Shown: positions 9,848 through 19,465, counted from the first letter of the stretch. The stretch is DNA of 64,000 nucleotides from Mycobacterium sp. (GCF_029961025.1 NZ_JASBVP010000003.1:62001-126000), one strand, 5' to 3'. The notes: a model not told the origin generated them from the letters alone. Program-made: numbers and translations.

Positions 9848-11218
9848 CTACGGGTCGTCGTCGTCATCATCATCGCGGAGGAGTTTCTCGGGATGATGGA
9901 ACAGGTTAATTCGTGGCCGGCCATGGTCGAGATGAGCGGGCGGGAACCATTCGGTGGTGCCGTCTTTGCGTTTGCGGGTTATCCAGCCACCAGAGGTGAC
10001 GAGTCGGTGGTGGGGGCCGCAGGCGAGGGTCAGATCGTCGATGTCGGTGCGCTGGCAGTCGGCGAAATCGGTGACGTGGTGCACTTCGGTGAGATACCCG
10101 GGCACATCGCAACCGGGAAAAGTACAGCCGCGGTCTTTGGCGTAGAGCACGATCCGCTGCCCGCGGGAGGCGAGACGCTTGGTGTGATACAGCGCGAGTT
10201 CTGTGCCGTGGTCGAAGATCCGCAGGTAGTGATGGGCATGGGAAGCCAGTCGGATCACGTCGCTCATCGGCAGCAGGGTGCCGGCGCCGGTGAGCGCTGT
10301 GCCGGCACCGGATTCCAGCTCTGCCAGCGTGGTGGACACGATAATCGAGGCCGGTAACCCGTTGTGTTGACCCATCTCACCGGAGGCCAGCACCGCGCGC
10401 AAAGCCGCATTGAGCCCGTCGTGGTTGCGTTGGGCGGCGCTGCGGGTGTCGGTGTCGATCGCCTGCTGTGCGGGGGCGCCGTCGATGATCGGGTGGTGCT
10501 GGTTGGGGTCGCACATGCCGGGGGCGGCCAGCTTGGCCAGCACCGCATCGATGGTGGCGCGGGCGTCGGGGGTCAGATAGCCCCGGATCGGGCTCATGCC
10601 GTCGATGTCTTGTTTGCCGAGAGTGATTCCTCGACGGCGGGCCCGGTCCTCGTCGGCGAAAGCGCCGTCGGGGTTGAGGCAGTCGGTGAGTTTGTCGGCC
10701 AGCTTGGCCAGCTGGTCGGGCCGAAACTCACCACCCCAACACGCCAGCTGCGCCTCGGCCTGCCGGCGGGTGTCGAGATCGATGTCACCGGGCAGTTGGT
10801 GGAAGAACTCCCGGATCACCCGCACATGACCGGCTCCGATGCGCCCGGCGCGCTGCGCGGCGGCGGTGGCGCTCAGCCGCGGCGGTAAGGGTTCGCCGGT
10901 CAGCGCCCGGCGCGGCCCCAAATCGGCGGCCTCGGTCACCCGGCGGGAGGCCTCCGCGCGGGTGATGCGTAACCGCTCGGCCAGCGCAAACGGCAGTGTG
11001 CCGCCCAGATCGGTGGGGTCGGCCTGCTCGGCGACCTTATGGATCAACGGATGCTCGATCACCGGCAGCAGGCGCCGCACTATTTCGCAGCGCTGCAGCA
11101 TCGCCAGGCATTCCGGGGTCGTCAGCGCATCACAGGACAGCCCCAGCGCCCGGCGCATGTCGGCCTCCAGGGCGTCGAAGACCTCGACGATCGCCTCCCG
11201 CGAGCAAATCGAATGCAT
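9848..11218 (-). CDS. DUF222 / HNH endonuclease protein, 13E12 repeat family
   Basis: A 456-aa protein of the 13E12 family, which occurs in many scattered copies in mycobacteria. The N-terminal two thirds are the helical DUF222 domain. The C-terminus is an HNH nuclease module: CTFPGC, then [10 protein letters not shown], then the CGPHHRLV segment, giving the paired Cys and His residues expected. It ends in a run of seven Asp residues. The start ATG lies inside an SOS-box-like sequence. The gene separates the SpoIIM-like gene from the DUF58/MoxR2 operon, which are adjacent in M. tuberculosis, so it is most likely an insertion. Its mobility and nuclease activity are unproven. Confidence 0.9.
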   Translation of the reverse strand: MHSICSREAIVEVFDALEADMRRALGLSCDALTTPECLAMLQRCEIVRRLLPVIEHPLIHKVAEQADPTDLGGTLPFALAERLRITRAEASRRVTEAADLGPRRALTGEPLPPRLSATAAAQRAGRIGAGHVRVIREFFHQLPGDIDLDTRRQAEAQLACWGGEFRPDQLAKLADKLTDCLNPDGAFADEDRARRRGITLGKQDIDGMSPIRGYLTPDARATIDAVLAKLAAPGMCDPNQHHPIIDGAPAQQAIDTDTRSAAQRNHDGLNAALRAVLASGEMGQHNGLPASIIVSTTLAELESGAGTALTGAGTLLPMSDVIRLASHAHHYLRIFDHGTELALYHTKRLASRGQRIVLYAKDRGCTFPGCDVPGYLTEVHHVTDFADCQRTDIDDLTLACGPHHRLVTSGGWITRKRKDGTTEWFPPAHLDHGRPRINLFHHPEKLLRDDDDDDDP

Positions 11219-11224
11219 GTTCGA
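11209..11224 (-). promoter_or_regulatory. Putative SOS box (LexA site) over the HNH gene start
   Basis: TCGAATGCATGTTCGA differs at one position from the mycobacterial LexA consensus TCGAAC-N4-GTTCGA. It covers the ATG of the DUF222/HNH gene (bases 11216-11218). Several 13E12-family genes of M. tuberculosis are known LexA/DNA-damage targets, so the context fits. Confidence 0.65.
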
Positions 11225-11298
11225 ATGCTATCACAATGGCTCGACAGCCGCAGACGTCATCCCCAAGCGGAACTACTGTGGCGCAAGTGATTTTAGAG

Positions 11299-11316
11299 GC
11301 TAAAGCTAAAGCTAAA
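11299..11316. repeat. Hexanucleotide repeat GCTAAA x3
   Basis: Three exact tandem GCTAAA units in an AT-rich patch between the HNH gene start and the DUF58 gene end. It may mark the edge of the inserted segment. No gene or RNA is recognisable in the surrounding 160 bases. Confidence 0.8.
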
Positions 11317-11377
11317 CATCATGTTGGGGAGGAGGTGCGCATGGCCGGGTAAAAGCGAGCCCTTTGGCCGCGGAACG

Positions 11378-12700
11378 TCAGAGCCGCCCGGCGGCTTTCA
11401 TCGCCAGGTAGCGGTCGACCAGCGCCGCGGCGAGGGCTGCGGGCGCAGCATCGACCACCTCCACGCCGGCCAGGTGCAGCCGCGACCCGATCACCCGCCG
11501 CTCGATGCGGGCCCGCTCGGCTGCCGCTGCGTCGTACACCGCGGCGGCATCGGTGCGGCTGCCGGCCAGTTGGTCCACACGGGGGTCGGCGACCGCGGCC
11601 AGCAGAACCCGATGCCTGGCCGTCAACTGCGGCAGCACCGGCAGCAGGCCTTCCTCGAGTGCGGTCGCATTGAGGTCGGTCAGCACCACCACCAGCGCAC
11701 GCCTGCGAACGCGCTGGATAATGGTGGCAACCATGGCACGCCAGTCGGATTCGACGAGAGCCGGTTGGAGCGTGGTCATTGCATCGACAAGTTGGGGAAG
11801 CACGTCGCTGCGCGACGCGCCGAATACGCCGGCCCGAGTCGCGCGGTCGTAGGCCAAAAAGTCGACATGATCGCCGGCCCGGGACGCGAGGGCGGCCAAC
11901 AGTAACGCGGCGTCCATTGCCCAGTCCAGCCTCGGCCAGCCGGCGGGATCGCTGGCGGTGGGGTCGATACCGACCCGGCCGGCCGCCGTGCGACCGGTGT
12001 CGAGCACGATGACAACGCGCCGGTCTCGTTCGGGGCGCCAGGTGCGGACCATGACGTCGGCGCGACGTGCGGTGGCGCGCCAGTCGATCGAGCGGACGTC
12101 ATCGCCGGCGACGTACTCTCGCAGCGAATCGAATTCGGTGCCCTGGCCGCGGGTCAACGTGGGCAACAGCCCGTCGATCTCGCGCAGCCTGGCCATCCGT
12201 GACGGCAGGTGCTTGCGGGACAGGAACGGCGGCAACACCCGGAGATGGCCGGGTACGATTTGCGAACGTTGCCGCCCGGCCATCCCGAGTGGGCCGATCG
12301 AGCGGGCGGTGACCGCGGCCGAACGCTGGTCGCCGCGGCGGGTCGGCCGCAGCTGGGTGTCGACGTGCAGGCTGCGCCCGGCGGCGATGTCGACGACGTG
12401 GGTGTGCGGTCGGGCGCGCGCGCTGGGTGCCCAGGCGTCGCGAACCTGGCCGCGAAACCGGCGACGACCGCCGTTGTGGATTATCAGACCGGCGTGCACC
12501 GACTCTCCGAGGCGGGCCATAGCAGGGCCGGTCCTGGTGAAACGCAGCTCACGGGCGCTGGCCGCCAACCCGGCGTCGAGGGTTACCGCTATTCCCAGCA
12601 CTGTCAGCAGGACAACGAAAGACGTGGCCGGCCAGGGCGATACCGCTATCGGCAGGACACAGATCAGCGCCGCAAGCCCGGCGCGTCCGGTGACAATCAC
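11378..12700 (-). CDS. DUF58 protein, membrane anchored, VWA-like (Rv3693-like)
   Basis: A 440-aa protein with two N-terminal membrane segments (residues 5-25 and 26-46) and a DUF58 core. The family signature EFDSLREYVAGDDVRSIDWRATAR lies around residues 200-222. A von Willebrand-A-like part follows with the metal-site-like stretch VVIVLDTGRT and later VVLTDL. DUF58 proteins are regular partners of MoxR ATPases and probably act as adaptors in chaperone-like or metal-insertion systems. The start is a GTG sharing one base with the moxR2 stop. Confidence 0.86.
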   Translation of the reverse strand: MIVTGRAGLAALICVLPIAVSPWPATSFVVLLTVLGIAVTLDAGLAASARELRFTRTGPAMARLGESVHAGLIIHNGGRRRFRGQVRDAWAPSARARPHTHVVDIAAGRSLHVDTQLRPTRRGDQRSAAVTARSIGPLGMAGRQRSQIVPGHLRVLPPFLSRKHLPSRMARLREIDGLLPTLTRGQGTEFDSLREYVAGDDVRSIDWRATARRADVMVRTWRPERDRRVVIVLDTGRTAAGRVGIDPTASDPAGWPRLDWAMDAALLLAALASRAGDHVDFLAYDRATRAGVFGASRSDVLPQLVDAMTTLQPALVESDWRAMVATIIQRVRRRALVVVLTDLNATALEEGLLPVLPQLTARHRVLLAAVADPRVDQLAGSRTDAAAVYDAAAAERARIERRVIGSRLHLAGVEVVDAAPAALAAALVDRYLAMKAAGRL

Positions 12701-13683
12701 TAGCGTGGCACGGGAACTGAGGCCAGGATTCCCTCGAGAACGCCGTCGGCCGTGACGCCTTCGAGCTCGGCTTCCGGGCGCAGCGCCACCCGATGGCGCA
12801 GCGCCGGTCGCGCCATGGCCTTCACGTCGTCCGGAGTGACGTAGTTACGCCCGGACAGCCACGCCCAGGAGCGCGCCGTGGCCAGCACCGCGGTCGCGCC
12901 ACGCGGCGAAACACCCAAGCGCAGGGCCGGGGAGCCGCGGGTGGCCGCGACGATGTCGACGATGTAGCCCAGCACCTCGTCGGCGACGAGCACCCGAGCC
13001 ACCGCATCACGGCCGGCGGCCAGCTCCGCCGGCCCGGCCACCGGGTTGATTGCGGATAGATCGCGGGGGTCGAAACCGTGTGCATGCCGGCTGAGGATCG
13101 CGATCTCCGAGTCACGCGGTGGCAGCGGAACGGTCAGTTTGAGCAGGAACCGGTCGAGCTGGGCCTCTGGCAATTGATAGGTGCCCTCGTATTCGATCGG
13201 GTTCTGGGTGGCCGCGACGATGAACGGGTCGGGCAGCGCTTTGGGTTCACCGTCGACACTGACCTGGCGCTCTTCCATGGCTTCCAACAGCGCGGCCTGC
13301 GTCTTGGGCGGCGTGCGGTTGATTTCGTCGGCCAGCATCAGATTGGTGAACACCGGACCGGCCCGGAACACGAACGCGGCGGTGCGCGCATCGTAGACCA
13401 GCGAGCCGGTGACATCCCCGGGCATCAGATCCGGGGTGAATTGCACCCGTTTGAACTCCAGCCGCAAAGCGGCGGCCAGGGCACGAACCAGTAGTGTCTT
13501 CGCCACTCCGGGGACGCCTTCCAGCAGCACGTGACCGCGGCACAACAGCGCTATCACCAGGCCGCTGACCACGGCATCCTGCCCGACGACGGCCTTGGCG
13601 ATTTCGGCACGCAACGCCAGCAATGCATTTCGTGCCGATTCAGACGCCGGACCGAGTGCCGATGCGGGGGCGGGTTGTCTCAC
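12700..13683 (-). CDS. moxR2: MoxR-family AAA+ ATPase MoxR2
   Basis: A 327-aa AAA+ ATPase of the MoxR group. Walker A GVPGVAKT is at about residue 58, Walker [10 protein letters not shown] near 118, sensor 1 [12 protein letters not shown] near 158, and an arginine-rich sensor-2 region is at the C-terminus. MoxR ATPases act with VWA/DUF58 partners in maturing or activating protein complexes. The GTG start is chosen because it overlaps the upstream stop by four bases (GTGA); the longer frame upstream is antisense-like and arginine-rich. It sits centrally in the operon with DUF58, DUF4350 and DUF4129 genes. Confidence 0.9.
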   Translation of the reverse strand: MRQPAPASALGPASESARNALLALRAEIAKAVVGQDAVVSGLVIALLCRGHVLLEGVPGVAKTLLVRALAAALRLEFKRVQFTPDLMPGDVTGSLVYDARTAAFVFRAGPVFTNLMLADEINRTPPKTQAALLEAMEERQVSVDGEPKALPDPFIVAATQNPIEYEGTYQLPEAQLDRFLLKLTVPLPPRDSEIAILSRHAHGFDPRDLSAINPVAGPAELAAGRDAVARVLVADEVLGYIVDIVAATRGSPALRLGVSPRGATAVLATARSWAWLSGRNYVTPDDVKAMARPALRHRVALRPEAELEGVTADGVLEGILASVPVPR

Positions 13684-14831
13684 AAGCGGATGACCTGCCT
13701 TTCGATGTCGTCGAGCACGCGGGCAAGCTGCAGCAGATCGGTGTCGGTGGCCGGCGCTGGCCCGAACAAAGAATGGGCCACCAGGTCCGAGCTTATCCCG
13801 GTGCGCTGCGTGATAGCGGCCACCACCGCCGGGGCAGATGCCCCCGCACCCAGCCCGAGTCGGGGCAGTAGTCGCTGCAAGGTCGCGGTGCGCAGTGCTT
13901 GCGCCGCGCGGTCGCGGGCCCGTCTGGATCGGTACAGCCGGGCCCGGCCTTCGACCGTCTCCGACGCCCGCACCACGACGGGCAAGTCCTCGGCCACCAG
14001 TGGGCCGATCCGCCGGCCCTTCCACAGGGCGAGCAGCGCAACCACCAGCCATAGTTGCGCGACGACCCAAATGACGTTATCCGGGATGACATCGAAAATT
14101 GTTTCTGGAGCTGATGTTTCACCCTCGGGTCGCTGGGGAGCGAACCAGACGAGGCGAGGGCGGACACCCGCGAGGTTCATCGCCAGCGCCGCGTTGCCCG
14201 CGCGCGGCAATGCTTTGTTGGTCATGAAATCGGTGTTGCCGATCACCGTGATGACGCGCTCGCCGTCGCGGTAGCGGACCAGCACCCCGTTGTAGCAGCT
14301 GGTCACCGGCAGGCCGTCGACGGGGACATAGGTGTCGCTGGGCCCGAATTGCACTGATCCAGCCCGATTCGCTTCTCGCAGCGAGCAATTCGGCATACTA
14401 TCGAAAACACTGAGGCCGCTGCCGCGCAGTTCGGGCGCCAGTGCCGCTCGAGCGCGTGATGTGGGCTCCACCAGCAACAGATCCCCCTTGGCGTTTGCCA
14501 GTCGGCGCAGCAGCGGGTCGCTGGTCAGGTACTGGGTCTGAGCCACCAGCAGCAGTGAGCCGGGGCGCGCCGCGTGCTCGACATCGGCGACATTGCCGGC
14601 AACGACCACCTCGACGCCCCGGTCGCGCAGCAGCGCGACCAGGGCGTGTGCGCCGTCGGGGCCGGTGGCCGCCGGGTCCATCCGGCCGCCGGGCCGCGGT
14701 GCGGTCAAAAAGGCGCCCAGCACCGCGACGGTGACGACGGCGATGAGCGCCGCCGCCGCCCCCCGCCAGGACCGCCAGCGCCGCATCCCGGGGTGAGCCA
14801 CGCCCTGCGGATGTGGATCGGTGATCGTCAT
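13680..14831 (-). CDS. DUF4350 membrane protein (Rv3691-like)
   Basis: A 383-aa protein with one membrane helix near the N-terminus (about 26-48), an extracytoplasmic DUF4350 domain that resembles a GldG/ThuA-like fold (GPDGAHALVALLRDRGVEVVV), a second helix near WVVAQLWLVVALLALWKGRR, and a cytosolic tail. It is a standard member of MoxR/DUF58/DUF4129 operons; the biochemical role is unknown. The ATG overlapping the DUF4129 stop (ATGA) is preferred over a GTG five codons upstream. Confidence 0.85.
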   Translation of the reverse strand: MTITDPHPQGVAHPGMRRWRSWRGAAAALIAVVTVAVLGAFLTAPRPGGRMDPAATGPDGAHALVALLRDRGVEVVVAGNVADVEHAARPGSLLLVAQTQYLTSDPLLRRLANAKGDLLLVEPTSRARAALAPELRGSGLSVFDSMPNCSLREANRAGSVQFGPSDTYVPVDGLPVTSCYNGVLVRYRDGERVITVIGNTDFMTNKALPRAGNAALAMNLAGVRPRLVWFAPQRPEGETSAPETIFDVIPDNVIWVVAQLWLVVALLALWKGRRIGPLVAEDLPVVVRASETVEGRARLYRSRRARDRAAQALRTATLQRLLPRLGLGAGASAPAVVAAITQRTGISSDLVAHSLFGPAPATDTDLLQLARVLDDIERQVIRL

Positions 14832-15484
14832 CGCACCGGTGTCCACGAGCTCAACGCCCCCGTCTGGACGACACCGGGTGGGCTCCCGGATGAATGAGAC
14901 CGCAGCCGATCATCGAGATTGGCGACCAATCGATACTCGGCTGCGGTGCCTGGCCGCTCACCGTACGTGACGTCATTGAAAACCATTGCCGCTTGGTATA
15001 ATTCGTAAGCAAAATAAGGTAAAGCAGTCGCCGCGTCACGGGCAAGCTCGAACGCTGTCCGGCCGGCGACCGGGTTGATTACCCCAACGTCCTCCAGCCG
15101 GCGAGCGATGGCGCGCATCCGGTGCCGGATCGCGGAGGCCCAATTCCCTGCTGCTGCACAGCTTTCAGCGGTAATACGATGCTGGTCGGCACTGAGCTGG
15201 GTGGTGTCGAACAGTGGGTGGTCGCCGCCGCTGCGGCCGGTGCGCATGGTGCGACGGATAGCCTGCATGGCGATTACGACCGCGATCGCGAGCATGATCA
15301 GCAGCACGGTGATGGCGAACCATCCGCCGGGGATTGCGGACCCTTTTTGTATCAGGCGGTACAGCAGCTCATCGGCCCAGTCGTGGAATCGTTGAACCGG
15401 TGACTCTTTCGGATAGATCGCCTTGGCCAGTTCCCGTTGTGCGGCCTTGCGGGCGGTGTCGCGGTCAATGTCGATAGTGGGCAT
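14828..15484 (-). CDS. DUF4129 membrane protein (Rv3690-like)
   Basis: A 218-aa protein with one transmembrane helix around residues 54-72 (WFAITVLLIMLAIAVVIAMQ). The C-terminal cytosolic DUF4129 domain includes AGNWASAIRHRMRAIARRLE and the AYELYQAAMVFNDVTYG block. DUF4129 domains occur near transglutaminase and MoxR systems. It starts 13 bases downstream of the Rv3689-like stop and ends overlapping the DUF4350 start, so all five minus-strand genes of this block are probably one transcript. Confidence 0.85.
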   Translation of the reverse strand: MPTIDIDRDTARKAAQRELAKAIYPKESPVQRFHDWADELLYRLIQKGSAIPGGWFAITVLLIMLAIAVVIAMQAIRRTMRTGRSGGDHPLFDTTQLSADQHRITAESCAAAGNWASAIRHRMRAIARRLEDVGVINPVAGRTAFELARDAATALPYFAYELYQAAMVFNDVTYGERPGTAAEYRLVANLDDRLRSHSSGSPPGVVQTGALSSWTPVR

Positions 15485-15497
15485 CCTCAGCCGATCC

Positions 15498-16739
15498 TCA
15501 CACCGGCCGGCTCAGCCAAAGGTAGTCGGTGGAGGCCGTCGCGAACGGACCACCGGCGGCACCGGTTTGCAACACCAGATCGAACGCCTCAGCGCGCATC
15601 CGGAGGTCGGTGTACAACAGCACGACCACGCCGGCGCTAAACGGCTCGGTGACAATCTGGCCGATCGCCAATCCGAGGTGATTCAACGTGGCGCCCAGAA
15701 GAAACGGGCCGGTCGACGACGCCCCGACCAGCAGCAATTGACCGGTAACGCTGAGCGGCGCGGCGATCGCGTAGCTGACCACGAAGACCACGACCGTGGT
15801 CAGCAGCCGGATGCCGAACACCCGCCAGAAGCTGTTGCGCACCAGTTTGATAGACCGGATTATCGCGTCCACGAGCGGCAGCCTCTCGAGCACGATGAGC
15901 ACCGGGGCGAACAACAGCAGGGTGTAAAGGTAGGCCGTCAACGCCAGCAGCGCGAGCGCCAACGGGAAGCCCACCAAGACGGCCGCCGCGACGCCGCCGG
16001 TCGCGCCGATGGCGGCGATGATCGCAGCCAACAGTCCGATGAGCGCGACCGTCCCGGCGGCTTCCAGGGCCGCCAGGCCGATCAACGCCGGCACCCGCCC
16101 CCGGACCTTGGCCCATGCTTCGCCGACGGATATCGACGAGCTGAAGACGGCCCGCCCGACGACGACGGTGAGCATCCCGTTGAGCAGAATGCCGATTATC
16201 CAGGTTGCGAGGCCGGTGACACCGGTTGACAGCACCCACGTGCCGACGTCCCCCCCTGACGGCTGATACGACGACTCTGTTCGCAACCGACGGACAACGG
16301 CCAGCGGCCCGGTCTCGACGATCAGCGCGATGACCTGCATGACCAGCACCACGGCGGTGGTCAGCCCCAGTGTCGGACCGGGATTGCCCCGGATGTAGCC
16401 CACTGCGCCGTTGAAGATATCGCTGAGGCTCAACGGCCGTAACGGGATTATTCCCGGCTTGGACGCTCCCGGGGGAAGCGGCGGGCCACCATAGCCCGCC
16501 GGAGCACCATAGCCCGGGACTTGATAGCCCGGTGGCGGGCGGTAGCCGGGTGGGCCGTAGCCGGGTGGCGGGCCGTAGCCGGACGGGCCGTAGCCGGACG
16601 GGCCGTAGCCGGGTGGCGGGCCGTAGCCGGACGGGCCGTAGCCGGGCGGGCCGTAGCCGGGTGGCGGCTGGCCTGCGGCATCGTAGTCGAGGGGCTGATC
16701 ACCGGACGCCGGATAGCCCGGGTAACCGGGCGGCAACAT
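15498..16739 (-). CDS. Gly/Pro/Tyr-rich repeat multi-pass membrane protein (Rv3689-like)
   Basis: A 413-aa protein. Residues 1-95 form a low-complexity arm of GYGPP and GYGPS units. The rest is a DUF7544/glycerophosphoryl-diester-phosphodiesterase-like membrane domain with about six long hydrophobic helices, including GLTTAVVLVMQVIALIV and the LIGLLAAIIAAIGATG region. It is the first gene of the DUF4129-DUF4350-MoxR2-DUF58 operon. The ATG reading MLPPGYPGYP is preferred; a GTG two codons earlier is possible. Function unknown. Confidence 0.8.
   Translation of the reverse strand: MLPPGYPGYPASGDQPLDYDAAGQPPPGYGPPGYGPSGYGPPPGYGPSGYGPSGYGPPPGYGPPGYRPPPGYQVPGYGAPAGYGGPPLPPGASKPGIIPLRPLSLSDIFNGAVGYIRGNPGPTLGLTTAVVLVMQVIALIVETGPLAVVRRLRTESSYQPSGGDVGTWVLSTGVTGLATWIIGILLNGMLTVVVGRAVFSSSISVGEAWAKVRGRVPALIGLAALEAAGTVALIGLLAAIIAAIGATGGVAAAVLVGFPLALALLALTAYLYTLLLFAPVLIVLERLPLVDAIIRSIKLVRNSFWRVFGIRLLTTVVVFVVSYAIAAPLSVTGQLLLVGASSTGPFLLGATLNHLGLAIGQIVTEPFSAGVVVLLYTDLRMRAEAFDLVLQTGAAGGPFATASTDYLWLSRPV
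16541..16672 (-). repeat. In-frame GYGPPGYGPSGY coding repeat
   Basis: Short repeats built on CCGGGTGGGCCGTAG-like units of 15-18 bases encode alternating GYGPP, GYGPS and GYGPPP blocks in the N-terminal arm of the membrane protein. All units keep frame. Such arms vary in length between strains by slippage. Confidence 0.85.
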
Positions 16740-16884
16740 GCTCACGAAGAGCCGCCGTCGTCGATCATGGCTCCCATCCTGTCGGCCGACCGGGCAATTC
16801 TCAACGTATCTCAACGTTGCTGTCCCGAGGTTCGTCCGGTTGCTCATCACACCACCCCGGCGCTGGGCGCGTAGCGTCTGAGTT

Positions 16885-17349
16885 ATGGCCGAACTGAAAT
16901 CTCGACTCCGGGAGGATCTCACCGAGGCGATGAAGGCGCGAGACAAGTTGCGCATCGCGACCCTGCGCCTGCTGCTGGCCGCGATTCGAACCGAGGAGGT
17001 CTCCGGCAAGCAGGCCCGTGAGCTTTCCGATGACGAGGTGCTCAAGGTGCTGGCCAGGGAGGTCCGGAAACGCGGCGAGGCGGCCGAAATCTACACCCAG
17101 AACGGACGTGGTGAGCTGGCCGCCGAGGAGCACGCCGAGGCGCGGATCATCGAGGAGTACCTCCCGCCACCGCTCACCGAGGGAGAGCTGGCGGACGTCG
17201 TCGACACCGCCATCGCCCAGGTGGCCGAAGAGCTCGGCGAACGGCCCGGCAGAAAACAGCTGGGCCAGGTGATGAAGGCGGCCACCGTCATCGCCGCCGG
17301 TAAAGCCGACGGCGCCCGGCTGGCCGCGGCGGTACGGGAACGTCTGTAG
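16885..17349 (+). CDS. GatB/YqeY-domain protein (Rv3688c-like)
   Basis: A 154-aa YqeY-family protein covering the whole family length. It starts MAELKSRLREDLTEAMKARDK and carries LRLLLAAIRTEEV and EYLPPPLTEGELADVV, both typical of this family. The domain is shared with the GatB amidotransferase subunit and is thought to bind tRNA, but the stand-alone protein has no proven role. It is divergent from the Rv3689-like gene. Confidence 0.9.
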   Translation: MAELKSRLREDLTEAMKARDKLRIATLRLLLAAIRTEEVSGKQARELSDDEVLKVLAREVRKRGEAAEIYTQNGRGELAAEEHAEARIIEEYLPPPLTEGELADVVDTAIAQVAEELGERPGRKQLGQVMKAATVIAAGKADGARLAAAVRERL

Positions 17350-17530
17350 CAGGCCGTCATCCATTCATGGCCGATGGCCCGGCAAGCGGTGACCTTGGCG
17401 CGCGCCGAAATCCGCGCGGTGGTGACTTAGGTCCCTTCAGGCGGGGCGAAAGGCCTCTATTGCACGGGCCTTCCGTCGTCATACTGACGGCATGGCGTTA
17501 CCACGTACAGATTGGACCTCATGATTTCTA

Positions 17531-19117
17531 ATGATTGAAGCCTCGCGTTCAAGGCCGGCACGGGATTGGCTGCTGGCGGGGATGATTTCGCCCACAACCG
17601 GGTTTGGGACACGAGCGGCACAATTCAACCGGCGGACCTTTATCACGGCGACCATTGCCGGTGGGGTGGCGCTGGCGGCATGCACCCGGTCCCCGAAGAG
17701 CATGCCGAGCGGCGGGCTCCCCAGCGCCGCGATCGCCGCCGGTGAGGCCGCCCGCCCGCACACCGGGCGCACCGTCGCTGCCACGTTGGCGCCGAGACCG
17801 GCCGACATCGATCTGGGCGGCGTTGTCGTGCGCACGCTCGCCTACAACGACACGCTGCCGGGCCCGCCGATCCGGGTCAATGTCGGCGATGAGCTGGCCG
17901 TCACCGTGAAAAACGGTCTTGATCACCCGACCTCGGTGCACTGGCACGGGCTCACGCTGCGTTGTGACATGGACGGTGCCGCCCCGGTCACCCCCGACAT
18001 CGACGCGGGGCGGGTGTTCACCTACCGGTTTACGGTGCCGCGTCCCGGTACCTATTGGGCCCACCCGCACACCCACGATTTCGACCTCGACACCGGGTTA
18101 TATCTGCCGCTGATCGTCGATGACCCGGCCGAGCCCGGTGCGTATGACGCCGAGTGGGTCGTCATGCTCGACGACTGGACCGACGGTGTCGGGCCCAGCC
18201 CGCGGCAGATCTTCGACGGGTTGCGGGCAATGTCCGACGAGCACATGAGCGGCATGCCCGCGATGAGTGGCATGGCGGGTTCCTCCGGCATGGGCGGTGT
18301 CGGCCCGAGCGACCTGCTGGGCGGGGATGGCGGGGACGTCGCCTACCCCCACTACCTGATCAACGGGCGCATCCCGGCCTCGCCCAGCACGTTTAGCGCC
18401 AAACCGGGACAGCGGGTGCGGATTCGGCTCATCAACGCCGGCTCGGACACCGCCTTCCGGGTCGCGCTGGCCGGGCACCGGATGACGGTGACGCACACCG
18501 ACGGCAACCCGGTGATCCCGAGTGAGGTCGACGCGGTGCTGCTGGGGATGGGCGAGCGCTACGACGTGACCGTCACCGCCGCCGACGGGGTTTTCCCGCT
18601 GGTGGCCGTCGCTGAAGGCAAGAACGGGCTGGCGCGGGCGGTGCTGTCCACGGGCGCCGGCAGCGCACCCGACGCCGACTTTCGGCCTGCGGAGCTCACG
18701 CGGCGGGTCGGCACCGTCGCGATGCTCCGCCCGGCACAGGCTGCCGACCTGCCGCGGAAGGCCGATGTCGACCTTCACGTTCAGTTGTCGGGCCAGATGA
18801 TGCCCTACGACTGGCTGATCAACGGTCACCACTTCGATGACACCCGGCCGCTGCGGGTTCGCCAGGGACAGCAAGCCACCATCACGTTCGACAACGTCTC
18901 GGCGATGTGGCATCCGATGCACCTGCACGGCCACACCTTCCAGGTGATCAACTCCGACGGCGGCGCGGGGCCCCGCAAGGACACCGTGATCGTGTTACCG
19001 CGGCAAAAACTCACCGTCGCCCTGGTGGCGGACAACCCGGGCATCTGGATGCTGCACTGCCACAACACCTACCACATCGCGACCGGGATGATGACCACGC
19101 TCAACTACATCACCTGA
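17531..19117 (+). CDS. mmcO: Multicopper oxidase MmcO (exported lipoprotein)
   Basis: A cuprous-oxidase-type multicopper oxidase giving copper resistance at the cell envelope, 528 aa. A Tat motif (RRTFITATIAGG, Arg34-Arg35) is followed by a lipobox-like LAAC. Copper ligand motifs are all present: HWHG (His137/139), HPHTH (His178/180), HPMHLHGH (from His461) and HCHNTYH (His509-511) with a downstream Met. A Met-rich segment around residues 238-256 probably binds Cu(I). The start is the first ATG; an ATG 17 codons later is also possible. In M. tuberculosis this gene (Rv0846c) sits elsewhere; here it replaces the Rv3685c-Rv3687c block. Confidence 0.9.
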   Translation: MIEASRSRPARDWLLAGMISPTTGFGTRAAQFNRRTFITATIAGGVALAACTRSPKSMPSGGLPSAAIAAGEAARPHTGRTVAATLAPRPADIDLGGVVVRTLAYNDTLPGPPIRVNVGDELAVTVKNGLDHPTSVHWHGLTLRCDMDGAAPVTPDIDAGRVFTYRFTVPRPGTYWAHPHTHDFDLDTGLYLPLIVDDPAEPGAYDAEWVVMLDDWTDGVGPSPRQIFDGLRAMSDEHMSGMPAMSGMAGSSGMGGVGPSDLLGGDGGDVAYPHYLINGRIPASPSTFSAKPGQRVRIRLINAGSDTAFRVALAGHRMTVTHTDGNPVIPSEVDAVLLGMGERYDVTVTAADGVFPLVAVAEGKNGLARAVLSTGAGSAPDADFRPAELTRRVGTVAMLRPAQAADLPRKADVDLHVQLSGQMMPYDWLINGHHFDDTRPLRVRQGQQATITFDNVSAMWHPMHLHGHTFQVINSDGGAGPRKDTVIVLPRQKLTVALVADNPGIWMLHCHNTYHIATGMMTTLNYIT

Positions 19118-19246
19118 GGCACACCGGGGCCCGGCTCGCCGCCGCCGGACGTGGACCGGAACGTAGGGCAGCCGGTCGTTTGTCCGACGAGCGGGTCTTC
19201 GCGCTGCCGGGAGGTAGGCGGACCGCTTCGGTCGCTTGCCGGTAAG

Positions 19247-19320
<74 letters not shown>

Positions 19321-19465
19321 CGTAAGCCACGACAGCCTATCGCATCGGCCCGTCGACTGGCCAAGCCGCCGTCGATCGAGCGGGGCTATCCGGACACCCG
19401 ATTCCCACAGCGTGCTGCGGAACAATCACCGGCGACGATGGCGTTAACCAGTCTAATTAAACGCA

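Noticed and set aside
9377..10357. Long plus-strand open frame of 326 codons
   Set aside because: Its second half is antisense to the well-supported HNH gene, its composition is Arg/Pro/Ala noise, and no family motif is visible.
13684..14070. N-terminal extension of MoxR2
   Set aside because: The extra residues are Arg/Gly/Pro rich and antisense-like over the DUF4350 gene; the GTG overlapping the DUF4350 stop is a normal operon junction.
17475..17492. Possible operator CCGTCG-N6-TGACGG upstream of mmcO
   Set aside because: The match is imperfect and does not resemble the RicR or CsoR copper boxes, so it is not listed as a site.
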